This document shows, in pieces, positions 34,227 to 45,048 of a stretch of DNA of 64,000 bases (position 1 is its first letter; each line of letters begins with the position of its first letter). The translations under genes were made by a program, and so were the position numbers. A model generated the notes under the pieces. The model was not told the DNA's origin. It saw nothing but the letters and a program-made list of their open reading frames with translations, and made no database searches. This DNA comes from an uncultured Bacteroidota bacterium (lineage in GTDB: Bacteria > Bacteroidota > Bacteroidia > Bacteroidales > P3): the NCBI GenBank assembly GCA_902778925.1, contig CACYZN010000026.1, positions 1 to 64,000 on the forward strand, in the 5' to 3' direction.

Positions 34227-35375
34227 ATGTCAAAACCAATGGACAACTTTGTCGTATCGGCACGGAAATACCGTCCGGCCACCTTTGCCAGCGTCGTCGG
34301 ACAGGAACACATCACCCGTACCCTGAAGAACGCCATACTCACCGGCCAGCTGCCGCAGGCTTTCCTCTTCTGCGGACCGCGCGGAGTGGGCAAGACCACC
34401 TGCGCCCGCATTCTGGCCAAGACCATCAACTGCGAGCACCTGACCCCCGAGGGCGAGGCCTGCAACGAGTGCCAGAGCTGCCGCTCGTTTGTGGAAGGGG
34501 CCTCGATGAGTATCTTCGAGCTCGACGCCGCCAGCAACAACTCGGTCGACGACATCCGCGAGCTCGTCAAGCAGGTATACATTCCGCCCCAGACCGGCCG
34601 CTACAAGGTCTACATCATCGACGAGGTGCACATGCTCAGCGCCGCCGCCTTCAACGCCTTCCTGAAGACCCTCGAGGAGCCGCCGGCCTATGCCAAGTTC
34701 ATCCTCGCCACCACCGAGAAGCACAAGATAATACCCACCATACTGAGCCGCTGCCAGGTGTTTGACTTCAAGCGCATCGAGGTGGCCGACATCGTGGCCC
34801 ACCTGCGCTACGTGGCCGACCGCGAGGGGGTGAGCTACGAGCCCGGCGCCCTCGACCTCATAGCCCGCAAGGCTGAAGGCGGCATGCGCGACGCCCTCTC
34901 CACCTTCGACCAGCTGGTCAATTTCACCCAGGGCAACCTCACCCGCGCCCTCTGCCTCGAGAACCTCAACGTGCTCGACGAGGACTACTACTTCCGCCTG
35001 GTCGACAGCGTGCGGTCGGGCGACATCAGCGGCGCCCTGCTCCTCTACCGCGAGGTGATAGGCAAAGGCTTCGGCGGCCAGCACTTCCTCACCGGCCTGT
35101 GCGAACACCTGCGCAACCTGATGGTGAGCCTCGACCCCCAGACCCTCGTCCTCATCGACGGCGGCGACGAGCTGCGCAGCCGCTACGGCCAACAGGCCCA
35201 GCGCTGCGGCCTGCCGCTGCTGCTAGGCTGGCTTACCATGGCCTCCGACTACGAGTATCGCTTCCGCGAGGCCAACAACAAGAACCTCTTTGTCGAGATA
35301 TGCCTCATGCGGCTGGCCTCGGCCTGCATGGCGCCTGCCGCCGCGCCGGCAGCAGCCCAGCCCCCGCAGGGTTAG
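34227..35375 (+). CDS. dnaX: DNA polymerase III gamma/tau subunit, N-terminal ATPase part
   Basis: 382 residues up to TAG 35373-35375. It is the clamp-loader ATPase: Walker A CGPRGVGKTT, a zinc-binding cysteine set (CEHLTPEGEACNECQSC), DEVHMLS Walker B, sensor 1 ILATTEKHK, then domain III (FGGQHFLTGLCEHLRNL). It ends in an Ala/Pro linker (MAPAAAPAAAQPPQG) exactly where gamma differs from tau in other bacteria. Downstream of the TAG the same frame stays open to 35990 and encodes the missing C-terminal tau part. So either the gene is broken, or a stop-codon readthrough makes both forms. Confidence 0.93.
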   Translation: MSKPMDNFVVSARKYRPATFASVVGQEHITRTLKNAILTGQLPQAFLFCGPRGVGKTTCARILAKTINCEHLTPEGEACNECQSCRSFVEGASMSIFELDAASNNSVDDIRELVKQVYIPPQTGRYKVYIIDEVHMLSAAAFNAFLKTLEEPPAYAKFILATTEKHKIIPTILSRCQVFDFKRIEVADIVAHLRYVADREGVSYEPGALDLIARKAEGGMRDALSTFDQLVNFTQGNLTRALCLENLNVLDEDYYFRLVDSVRSGDISGALLLYREVIGKGFGGQHFLTGLCEHLRNLMVSLDPQTLVLIDGGDELRSRYGQQAQRCGLPLLLGWLTMASDYEYRFREANNKNLFVEICLMRLASACMAPAAAPAAAQPPQG

Positions 35376-35990
35376 ATAGCAAGTAGTCCCGCAAGGGCAG
35401 GCACGGACACCCCCAAGACCGCTCCCGAACCCGAGCGGCCGCCGCAGCCAGTGGCCCCCGAGCCGGTGGTCGCCCCGCCGGCAGCGCCTGCACCGGCGCC
35501 GGCACCAGTGGCAGCGCCACCCGCCGCCCAGCACGGCCAGGCTCAGCGGCCACAGCGCCCGTCGCTGCTCTCCGGCTCCATAAACATCAACGTCGCACCC
35601 CCCGCGCCGACCGCCGTGCCCAAGGTGGCAGCCGACGTCGAACCCCTCACCCAGGAGGCACTGGAGCGCTACTGGACCGAGGTCGCCGACGAGCTGGACC
35701 TGCAGGAACTGCTGCGCGACGGACAGGTGCGCCTCGGCGAGAAGCCCGGCCTCATCGAGGTCGACGCCCAGACCACCTGGTTCCACGACGACTTCCGTCA
35801 GCACAAGCTCGACGTGCTCACCGCCCTGCGCAACAAGTGCGGCATGCCCATGCTCGAGTGCAAGGTGAACCCCCTCTTCGTCGAGAAGAACGGGGTACTC
35901 TACTCGCCCGACCAGAAATACAATGCCATGCTCGAGCGCAATCCGGCCATAGCCGGACTGCGCAAGCTGTTCCCCAACATAGACTACTAG
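35376..35990 (+). CDS. dnaX: dnaX tau-specific C-terminal part, in frame after the amber codon
   Basis: In the same frame as 34227-35375, 204 codons follow the TAG without another stop. An Ala/Pro-rich linker (TAPEPERPPQPVAPEP, then AAPAPAPAPVAAPP) leads to a folded domain (about the last 125 residues: LTQEALERYWTEVADELD, FRQHKLDVLTALRNKCGMPM, YNAMLERNPAIAGLRKLFP). It matches the C-terminal part of Bacteroidales gamma/tau proteins. Independent initiation at GTG 35451 is possible but has no obvious ribosome site. The domain is unlikely to be dispensable debris because codons and frame are well preserved. Confidence 0.7.
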   Translation: MASSPARAGTDTPKTAPEPERPPQPVAPEPVVAPPAAPAPAPAPVAAPPAAQHGQAQRPQRPSLLSGSININVAPPAPTAVPKVAADVEPLTQEALERYWTEVADELDLQELLRDGQVRLGEKPGLIEVDAQTTWFHDDFRQHKLDVLTALRNKCGMPMLECKVNPLFVEKNGVLYSPDQKYNAMLERNPAIAGLRKLFPNIDY

Positions 35991-35991
35991 G

Positions 35992-38812
<2,821 letters not shown>

Positions 38813-38821
38813 CGCACGCCG

Positions 38822-39898
38822 ATGCACCGCTGCCGACTGTGCCTACTGATGCTTGCCCCGCTGCTGGCCCTCGCCCTGCCGTCGGCCGGCCAGCAGGCCC
38901 GCCTCGAGCTCTCGGCCCTGGGTGCCTACATGATGCCCAACAACTTCAACATGCCCGAGTTCAACCGCGGTGCCGCCGGTGTGGAATTCGCTTGGTGGCG
39001 ACGCACCGGCGGCGACGAGGAGTGGAAGCAGCGTCGCGCCTACCCCTACTTCGGCCTCAAGGGATCGTTCCTCTACATCGTCGACGGCCCCTCCGGCCAC
39101 CGCTTCGGCCTCTCGCCGGCGCTCAAGGCCCCACTCTTCGGCCACAGGCTCTTCTACTCCATGGCCCTCGGCGCCTCGGTCTACACCAAGCCCTACTGCC
39201 TCACCCACGACCCCGAGAACATCTTCATAGGCCCCTGGGTGAGCTTCCTCATCGAGTTCGGACTGACCTACCACCTCGGCGACCGCCTGCTGCTCGGCGC
39301 CTCGCTGCTGCACACCAGCAACGGTGGCCTCTACCGTCCCAACAAGGGCCTCAACTACCTGCAGTTCAGCCTGGGCTATGCATTGACCGCCGGTGACGGC
39401 AGCAACCTGCGCGCCACGCCCGACCGCCACGCCATGCCCGACGGGCCTCGCCGCGAGGTGGGCTTCACCCTCTCGCACGGACTGGTGATGAGCCGCCACC
39501 TGATGCAGGACGGCTACTTCCCGTGCTACGACTTGGCCGTCAACTACATGCGCTACCTCACCCCCGTGGTGGCCGTCGGCGGCAACGTCGACCTGTGGTA
39601 CAACCACAGCCACACCTGGCAGCTGCCGCGCTACCACGACCGCTACCCCCTGCCCGTGTACCTCGGCCTGCAGGGCGCCGTCGAAGGCTTCTGGGGACCG
39701 GTGAGCCTGCGCCTCGGCGTGGGTGTGGTGGCCCTCGCCTCGTCGCGCGTGGGCATGCGCCTCTACGAGCGCATGGGTCTCTACTACAACTGGGGCCGCA
39801 ACTATGTGGGCCTCGGCCTCAACGCCCGCGCCGGCATGATCGAGTTTGTCGAGCTCGGCTACGGCCTCCGCCTGCCCCTCGGCCGCCACGGCCGCTAG
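38822..39898 (+). CDS. PagL-like lipid A 3-O-deacylase / acyloxyacyl hydrolase family protein
   Basis: 358 residues. Signal peptide about 1-23. The mature part shows alternating outer-membrane beta-strands and the catalytic motif LLHTSNGG (His164, Ser166, Asn167), followed by the PNKGLNYLQFSLGY segment typical of the Bacteroidota branch of the PagL/acyloxyacyl hydrolase family. It would trim acyl chains from lipid A in the outer membrane. It is longer than PagL (about 170 residues): a second barrel-like half (200-355) follows. It starts 9 bases after ligA. Confidence 0.78.
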   Translation: MHRCRLCLLMLAPLLALALPSAGQQARLELSALGAYMMPNNFNMPEFNRGAAGVEFAWWRRTGGDEEWKQRRAYPYFGLKGSFLYIVDGPSGHRFGLSPALKAPLFGHRLFYSMALGASVYTKPYCLTHDPENIFIGPWVSFLIEFGLTYHLGDRLLLGASLLHTSNGGLYRPNKGLNYLQFSLGYALTAGDGSNLRATPDRHAMPDGPRREVGFTLSHGLVMSRHLMQDGYFPCYDLAVNYMRYLTPVVAVGGNVDLWYNHSHTWQLPRYHDRYPLPVYLGLQGAVEGFWGPVSLRLGVGVVALASSRVGMRLYERMGLYYNWGRNYVGLGLNARAGMIEFVELGYGLRLPLGRHGR

Positions 39899-39935
39899 CC
39901 TCCGGCGCCACCCTCCTTCGCCCCCGCAAGACACC

Positions 39936-40048
39936 CCTTTTAACGCCGTTTAACTTAAACCTTAAAGGATTTAAGATTTCGGCTGGATTTTGACCCCTTC
40001 GTAACCGGCTGATACCCAGCTCCGCCAGCCATCCCCTCCGCTTCCCCT
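39936..40048 (+). repeat. TTTAAGTT-module repeat, copy A, attached to palindrome 4
   Basis: About 108 bases from TAACGCCGTTTAACTTAAAC to the CCGG of the palindrome, nearly identical to 44742-44855 at the same distance from its palindrome. The 39899-40233 spacer holds nothing else. Confidence 0.85.
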
Positions 40049-40148
40049 CCGGTACTTCTTATGTATTTCTTATGTATTTCTTATGTATTTCTTATGTTTT
40101 AAACATAAATACGACATAAGATATACATAAGAACGACATAAGAACGGG
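40049..40148. repeat. Long palindromic repeat, copy 4
   Basis: CCGGTACTTCTTATGT with three further ATTTCTTATGT units, centre ATGTTTTAAACATAA, right arm ending AGAACGGG. A short GGAGAGT-like stretch follows (40140-40200). Confidence 0.8.
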
Positions 40149-40233
40149 CGGAGGGGACGGAGTGGGGGACGGGTGGGGGAGGGCGGAGAGTGGCGAGGGG
40201 GAGTCTGAAGCGGCGAAAAAAAAGAGGCCGGAG

Positions 40234-42882
40234 CTAAGCTTCGGCCTCTTTCAGTTTCTGTTCCACCTGCGCTCGCTTCCACGGCGTCGAGAGGTCGAAA
40301 ATCTGGTCTATGGGCTTGCTGAGCATCTCGACCAGCTGGTGGGTGTTGTCCTGGTGGTCTATCAGCTCCAGGTCGGCGGCCACCTGCGTCCAGTCGTGCT
40401 GCGAATAGAGCAGCGGCACGAAGTCCATCAGGTCGAAGTTGCGCAGCACCATGTTGTCGATGCCTTCGGTCTCGATGCGCGAATGTGCGCGGGCTAGCTT
40501 GATTTCGCCCACCTCCTGCAGCACCTGCTGGTACTTCTCGTAGAGCACGTATTCGTTGAGCATGAAGGCCACGACGGCGTCGGAGAGGCGGTTCCACAGG
40601 CTCACGGGCAGCGGGCGTGCCACGAAGCGGCCTATCATGAAGCTGCCGGCGGTGAGGCCCGAGATGCCGCGCGAGGTGCAGGCGTGCTGCACGCGCTGGA
40701 AGAAATCGACCTTGTGCTTGGTGTGCAGCAGGTTGAAGAGTCGGCTCTGGTCGTTGTGGTCGCCCATGCGGCTTTGCAGCACCCCGTCGATGTAGTCGTC
40801 GGGGCGGTTCTCGTACCACGTGTTCACTATCTCGGCGGCCTGGCGGGGCTTGTCCTGCATGTCGAGCCTGATGAGGCGGGCCAGCTTGTTGATGTCGGTT
40901 ATGTGAGCCACCTGCTGCGAGCCCACGATGCCTTGGTACTGCAGGTAGGCGTGCTTCATCTGCTCGAAGAAGGTGTGCTCCTCGTCGCTCAGCTCCACGG
41001 GAGCCCCTTGCAGGTACTTGGTGAAGCGGGCAGGGCGGAAGTTGGCCTGGCCGCGGTAGATGGTCTGGCGCCGCGAGCTGAGGGTCAGCATGTCGCCCTC
41101 CTTGATCGAGAGGCCGTCGGCGTTGACGATGGTGTCGCCCACGATCTTGATGCCGTAGGACTGAAGGTCCATGAAGGCCGGTATGCCGTAGCCGCGGCAA
41201 GCCGTCACCACGTGTATGGCGGCCGGCATCATCGAGAGTATGGCGTCGACCTCGTTGAGGGTGATTGTGTCTTCCGGCACAAAGTGCTCCTGGCAGAGGC
41301 ACACGTTGAAGCCCTTGGCCTTGAGCTCACGGGCGCGCCCTATCGAGAGGCACAGGCAGGCCGAGGTGGCGGTGCGCGGCAGCACCGACAGGCCGTGGCC
41401 GAAGAACTGCAGCTTCGACAGCGAGCGGTCGTCTATCGAGGCCGAGATGATCTGGCGCAGGTGGTAGGGCTTTATGAGGTCCATCACGTCGGTATCGTCG
41501 ACCTGGCCGTTGTTGCGCAGGTCGATGGCCGAGATGAGGGCGGCGCGGCCCGTCATCTCCGAGGCGTTCAGCTGCAGCACTGAGAAGAGGCTCAGCTGGT
41601 GGGGGCGGCTCTCGACGGCAAACTCGATGGTCACCGGCGTGCGGTAGCGGGCCTCCAGCTTCTTCAGCAGCGGGTCGAAGTGGTACACCGCCGGGAACTG
41701 GCGCCGTATCTCGTTGCGGTCGCTGTAGGCCAGGTCCTCGGTCGTCACGTCGCCCGTCATGATTTCCTCGCCGAAGATATTGCGGTAGCTCTCGATCTGC
41801 TTGCCGGTGCCGGTGCGTGAGTGGCGGCTGTAGAGCACCCCGGGGTAGCTCTCGTTGTTGCCTATGGTCCACACCATGCGCTGCAGTATCAGGCTGGGGT
41901 AGGCCTGCTTGCCCTGCATGAAGGTGAGTATCAGGTCCGAGTTGTTGATGTAGAAATCGCGCACATGCTCCGTCAGGCGCAGGGCCTGGTAATGGGCGTC
42001 GGTCAGCAGGCGCTCGTCGATGGCCGAGATACGGCTCTCGAGGTCGGCAATGCGGGTCTCCTGCTCGGCGGCCGTCAGGCTGATGTCGGTGCGCTGGTAG
42101 CGGTGCTCTATGCCAAGCATCTCGGCTATAGTGTGCATCGTGCTCAGGTAAACACGGTTGGCCATGCTGTCGGCATACATGTGGCGCAGGGCGCTGTAGG
42201 CCGTGCGGGTCACGCCGATATTGAGCAGCGTGGGCATCAGGCCGGGTATGTACTGCGGCATGGCGCAGCGTATGGCGAACACCAGTGGATTGTGGCTGTC
42301 CCCCAGACGCAGGCGCGTCATCACCTCCAGGTTGGCAATGGCCGTCTCGAGCAGCTCGGGCAACAGCTGCGGCTGGTTGAAGGCACGGGCTGTGATGATG
42401 CAGAAGTCGGGCACCGGATAGCAGTTCTGTGTCAGGTCGAGCAGCATGCGCCCCTTGTAGCTGATGCCCTCGTCGGTGAACTCGCCGTGCGAGAGGGTGG
42501 TGATGAGGCAGTCGTTGTCGTGTAGCGGGTGGCTCTCGACATATTCAATGCACTCGCGGCGGAAGGCGTTGCGCAGTTCGGTGAGCTCGGCGCAGGTGTG
42601 GCCGTCGCGCTCGGCCAGCAGCATCTCCAGGTAGCGGCGGCGGTCGCCGACCGAGAGCTTCAGCAGGCGGTACATGTCGTACCAGCGCGGCGGAAACTCG
42701 CGCACCGTGCCGTCGGGGTCTCCCTCGAGGCGGTAGATGACGGTGCCGGGCTTGTTGCCTTCGAGCCGGTTGGCAGGGTCTTCGCTGTCGTGGTCGAATA
42801 TCTCGCGGCCCTCGCGGGCGTAGAGGTCGACCATGAAGAAGTTGGGATAGCTGGCGCGGATGCGGAATGAGGTGACTCTCAT
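40234..42882 (-). CDS. Divergent pyruvate phosphate dikinase-like protein without the PEP-binding barrel
   Basis: 882 residues from ATG 42882. Residues 140-440 follow the PPDK ATP-grasp (LTQNCYPVPDFCIITARAFN, NPLVFAIRCAMPQYIPGLMPTLLNIG, QRMVWTIGNNESYPGVLYSR, FGEEIMTG, YRTPVTIEFAVE). Residues 500-615 follow the swivelling phosphohistidine domain (PEDTITLNEVDAILS...IHVVTACRGYGIPAF, then IKEGDMLTL). His557 aligns with the catalytic histidine, but the usual GGxTSHAA context is lost, and Gln in the AQGE nucleotide motif is Phe. The PEP/pyruvate barrel is absent, replaced by a 265-residue helical region. Function unknown; last gene of the ruvX-def-TPR operon. Confidence 0.7.
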   Translation of the reverse strand: MRVTSFRIRASYPNFFMVDLYAREGREIFDHDSEDPANRLEGNKPGTVIYRLEGDPDGTVREFPPRWYDMYRLLKLSVGDRRRYLEMLLAERDGHTCAELTELRNAFRRECIEYVESHPLHDNDCLITTLSHGEFTDEGISYKGRMLLDLTQNCYPVPDFCIITARAFNQPQLLPELLETAIANLEVMTRLRLGDSHNPLVFAIRCAMPQYIPGLMPTLLNIGVTRTAYSALRHMYADSMANRVYLSTMHTIAEMLGIEHRYQRTDISLTAAEQETRIADLESRISAIDERLLTDAHYQALRLTEHVRDFYINNSDLILTFMQGKQAYPSLILQRMVWTIGNNESYPGVLYSRHSRTGTGKQIESYRNIFGEEIMTGDVTTEDLAYSDRNEIRRQFPAVYHFDPLLKKLEARYRTPVTIEFAVESRPHQLSLFSVLQLNASEMTGRAALISAIDLRNNGQVDDTDVMDLIKPYHLRQIISASIDDRSLSKLQFFGHGLSVLPRTATSACLCLSIGRARELKAKGFNVCLCQEHFVPEDTITLNEVDAILSMMPAAIHVVTACRGYGIPAFMDLQSYGIKIVGDTIVNADGLSIKEGDMLTLSSRRQTIYRGQANFRPARFTKYLQGAPVELSDEEHTFFEQMKHAYLQYQGIVGSQQVAHITDINKLARLIRLDMQDKPRQAAEIVNTWYENRPDDYIDGVLQSRMGDHNDQSRLFNLLHTKHKVDFFQRVQHACTSRGISGLTAGSFMIGRFVARPLPVSLWNRLSDAVVAFMLNEYVLYEKYQQVLQEVGEIKLARAHSRIETEGIDNMVLRNFDLMDFVPLLYSQHDWTQVAADLELIDHQDNTHQLVEMLSKPIDQIFDLSTPWKRAQVEQKLKEAEA

Positions 42883-43403
42883 TTTGCGGCCAGGTTGTTG
42901 GCTGAAGCGGCGTTCATGATGGCGTCGAACATCTCTTCGGGGCTCATGCCGATGTAGGGCAGTGTCTTGCGGGCGTCGTCGGCCAGGTAGTGGTCGGGAT
43001 AGGTGTCGGCGAAGTAGGTGTAGGCTTCGCGGGCTTCGTCGTAGCGGCCGGCGGTCTCGAGGGCGTAGCCGCGCAGGAAACAGCAGCCTGCTATGTCGTC
43101 GAAGCCGGGGTAGAGGGCTATGATGCTGTCGAGCAGCAGCACGGCCTGGTCGGCCTGACCGGTGTTGACGCACACGTCGGCGGCGCGCATGAGGTAGACT
43201 GGGGCTAGGCTGTCGTCGGGAAAGTCGGCGGCGAACTGGCGGTAGAGGCCGAGCATCTGTGCCACCGCCTCGTCGGCCGTGCCGATGTCGATGGTGGAGA
43301 GCTGCAGCTCGTGCTGCGAGATGGCTTCGATTTGTTTATCCCTGCTGGTGCCGCAGGCGGCCAGCAGCACGGCGGCTATCAGGGTGACGATGGTTCTTCT
43401 CAT
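42879..43403 (-). CDS. TPR-type lipoprotein
   Basis: 174 residues. Signal peptide with lipobox LLAAC (Cys17), so probably lipid-anchored. The mature part has tetratricopeptide-like helices (AVAQMLGLYRQFAADFPDDSLAPVYLMRAADV, AVLLLDSIIALYPGF, AREAYTYFADTYPDHYLADDARKTL), similar to the BamD/YbgF type of assembly lipoproteins. Its stop overlaps the PPDK-like start (ATGA), so the two are translationally coupled. A functional link between them is inferred from this only. Confidence 0.8.
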   Translation of the reverse strand: MRRTIVTLIAAVLLAACGTSRDKQIEAISQHELQLSTIDIGTADEAVAQMLGLYRQFAADFPDDSLAPVYLMRAADVCVNTGQADQAVLLLDSIIALYPGFDDIAGCCFLRGYALETAGRYDEAREAYTYFADTYPDHYLADDARKTLPYIGMSPEEMFDAIMNAASANNLAAK

Positions 43404-43421
43404 GGTATGTCGGTTGGGTGG

Positions 43422-43979
43422 TTAGCGTCTCTTCATGCGGTAGCGGGTGGCGACTTTGCCGGCGGCGATGTCGTTCAGCTTGCGGCGCAGCATGGTCTTG
43501 CGGAGCGACGAGAGGCGGTCGGTGAAGACTTTGCCATCGAGGTGGTCGACCTCGTGCTGCACCACGCGGGCGTAGAGGCCGGTGGCGGTGTCGGTGTGCT
43601 CGTGCCAGTCCTCGTCGTAGTAGCGCACCACTACCGACTCGGGCCGCAGCACGTCTTCGTGTATGTCGGGCACCGAGAGGCAGCCTTCGTTGAAGTACTT
43701 CTTCTCGCCGAGGAACTCCACTATCTCGGGGTTGATGAGGGTGTGCTGCTCGGCCACCTCGCCGTAGGTGTCGGTCTTCTCGTCGTAGGGGCGGAAGCCG
43801 ATGACGACCACGCGGATGGAGAGGTCCACCTGCGGTGCCGCCAGGCCCACGCCGTCGGCGGCGTACATGGTCTCGTACATGTTGGCTACCAGCTCTTTCA
43901 GGTTGGGGTAGCTCTGGTCTATCGGTTGCGCCACTTTGCGCAGCGTCGGGTGGCCGTAGCCTATAATCGGTAGTATCAT
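43422..43979 (-). CDS. def: Peptide deformylase
   Basis: 185 residues from ATG 43979. It removes the N-formyl group from nascent proteins using Fe2+ or Zn2+. All three motifs are present: GVGLAAPQ, EGCLSVP (metal Cys) and QHEVDHLDG (metal His and catalytic Glu). An insertion between motifs 1 and 2 (FRPYDEKTDTYGEVAEQ) is typical of the Bacteroidota type. The start overlaps the ruvX stop by 4 bases (ATGA at 43976-43979). Confidence 0.96.
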   Translation of the reverse strand: MILPIIGYGHPTLRKVAQPIDQSYPNLKELVANMYETMYAADGVGLAAPQVDLSIRVVVIGFRPYDEKTDTYGEVAEQHTLINPEIVEFLGEKKYFNEGCLSVPDIHEDVLRPESVVVRYYDEDWHEHTDTATGLYARVVQHEVDHLDGKVFTDRLSSLRKTMLRRKLNDIAAGKVATRYRMKRR

Positions 43980-44398
43980 AATGCTTGTTTGTTTGATCTC
44001 ATGTAGTCTTGCAGCATGATGGTGGCCGCCACGCGGTCTATCATGCCTTTGTCGCGGCGGTCTTTCTTGCGCAGGCCGCTGTCGATCATGCTCTGGAAGG
44101 CCATCTTCGACGTGAAGCGCTCGTCGATGCGTGCCACCTCGCGGTCGGGGAACGCGGCCCGCAGCGCTGCGACGAAGGGCTCGATGAGCTGCATCGACTC
44201 GCTGGGGGTGCCGTCCAGGTGGCGCGCCTCGCCCACCACGAAGAGGTCCACCGCCTCGCGCGCGCAATAATCTTTGATATACTGCATCACACGCGGTGTC
44301 TCCACCGTGGCCAGCGCCGTGGCAATGATGCGCTCGGGGTCGGTCACCGCCAGCCCCGTGCGTCGTGCGCCATAGTCTATTGCCATAATGCGTCCCAT
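43976..44398 (-). CDS. ruvX: Holliday junction resolvase-like RuvX/YqgF
   Basis: 140 residues from ATG 44398 (MGRIMAIDYGARRTGLAV). RNase H-like fold with DYGARRTGLA at the N-terminus, VVGEARHLDGTPSE in the middle, IDERFTSKMA and the DRVAATIMLQDYM C-terminal motif. It is implicated in pre-16S rRNA 5' processing and recombination. Cytoplasmic. Upstream lies a 19-bp hairpin made of GGAAAG units and then the tRNA gene. First gene of the operon with def, TPR lipoprotein and PPDK-like gene. Confidence 0.92.
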   Translation of the reverse strand: MGRIMAIDYGARRTGLAVTDPERIIATALATVETPRVMQYIKDYCAREAVDLFVVGEARHLDGTPSESMQLIEPFVAALRAAFPDREVARIDERFTSKMAFQSMIDSGLRKKDRRDKGMIDRVAATIMLQDYMRSNKQAL

Positions 44399-44417
44399 AC
44401 TTGCAGGGTGTAAAGAT

Positions 44418-44468
44418 GAAAGTGGAAAGCGGAAAGCCTTACGCGTCACTTTCCTCTTTCCACTTTTC
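44418..44468. repeat. Inverted GGAAAG repeats between tRNA and ruvX
   Basis: GAAAGTGGAAAGCGGAAAG (44418-44436) is complementary to CTTTCCTCTTTCCACTTTTC (44449-44468) with one internal mismatch and a 12-nt loop. Confidence 0.6.
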
Positions 44469-44477
44469 TCTTCCTAG

Positions 44478-44551
44478 TGGCCCCTCTCGGGCTCGAACCA
44501 AGGACCCGCTGATTATGAGTCAGCTGCTCTAACCAACTGAGCTAAGGGGCC
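44478..44551 (-). tRNA. tRNA with anticodon CAU (Met or Ile2)
   Basis: 74 nt. Acceptor GGCCCCU pairs with AGGGGCC; D-arm contains AGCUCAGUUGGUUAGAGC; anticodon loop CUCAUAA in stem GCUGA/UCAGC; T-arm contains GGUUCGAGCC. CCA is not encoded. The GGCCCCU acceptor recalls Ile2 tRNA in which C34 is lysidine-modified, but elongator Met cannot be excluded by eye. Confidence 0.95.
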
Positions 44552-44585
44552 GTTTGACCACTGTTCCTACTCTCGAAATCGGCTG

Positions 44586-44593
44586 CAAAATTA
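44586..44593 (-). promoter_or_regulatory. Bacteroidota -7 element of the tRNA
   Basis: TAATTTTG followed by CAG on the minus strand, about 35 bases before the mature 5' end. Confidence 0.6.
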
Positions 44594-44741
44594 CTACATT
44601 TTTCCGACATACAAAAAATTTTTTTCTCACCGCCAGCGCCCCAGCGCCCTAACCGCCTGATATTGCGCCCCTATGCGCCTGCCAATTTTTTTCAACACCC
44701 TAGCCGTCCACCTTCGACCCCGTCAGCAGCCGCCCGGGAAG

Positions 44742-44855
44742 CCTTTTTAACGCCGTTTAACTTAAACCTTAAAGGATTTAAGATTTCGACCGGATTTTGA
44801 CCCCTTTTTAACCGGTTGATACCCAGCTCCGCCAGCCATCCCCTCCGCTTCCCCT
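44742..44855 (+). repeat. TTTAAGTT-module repeat, copy B, attached to palindrome 5
   Basis: Nearly identical to 39936-40048, again with 108 bases between TAACGCCG and CCGG. The 44552-45048 spacer holds this repeat, the tRNA promoter and the ilvE promoter. Confidence 0.85.
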
Positions 44856-44921
44856 CCGGTACTTCTTATGTACTTCTTATGTATTTCTTATGTATTTCTT
44901 ATGTTTTAAACATAAATACAA
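44856..44921. repeat. Long palindromic repeat, copy 5 (right arm lost)
   Basis: CCGGTACTTCTTATGT plus three units and the centre ATGTTTTAAACATAAATACA, then unrelated GC-rich sequence, so this copy is truncated and cannot form the full hairpin. Confidence 0.8.
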
Positions 44922-44995
44922 GGCGGTGGTGACCCGATGGCGAGGCGACGCGGAGGCGATAAGAAATATTTTTTTTGGCAATCGATTTTATTTTG

Positions 44996-45003
44996 TATCT
45001 TTG
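44996..45003 (+). promoter_or_regulatory. Bacteroidota -7 element of ilvE
   Basis: TATCTTTG with a leader of about 40 bases. Confidence 0.7.
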
Positions 45004-45048
45004 TGGGCAGTTAAAACGACATAAATAACACACAAAAAACTAACAACC

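Noticed and set aside
34206-35990. Programmed frameshift at dnaX
   Set aside because: No slippery heptamer is visible, and the sequence after the stop is in the same frame as before it, so a frameshift is not required.
44478-44551. Assignment of the CAU tRNA as initiator tRNA
   Set aside because: The first pair of the acceptor is G-C and the anticodon stem lacks the three G-C pairs of initiators, so it is elongator Met or Ile2.
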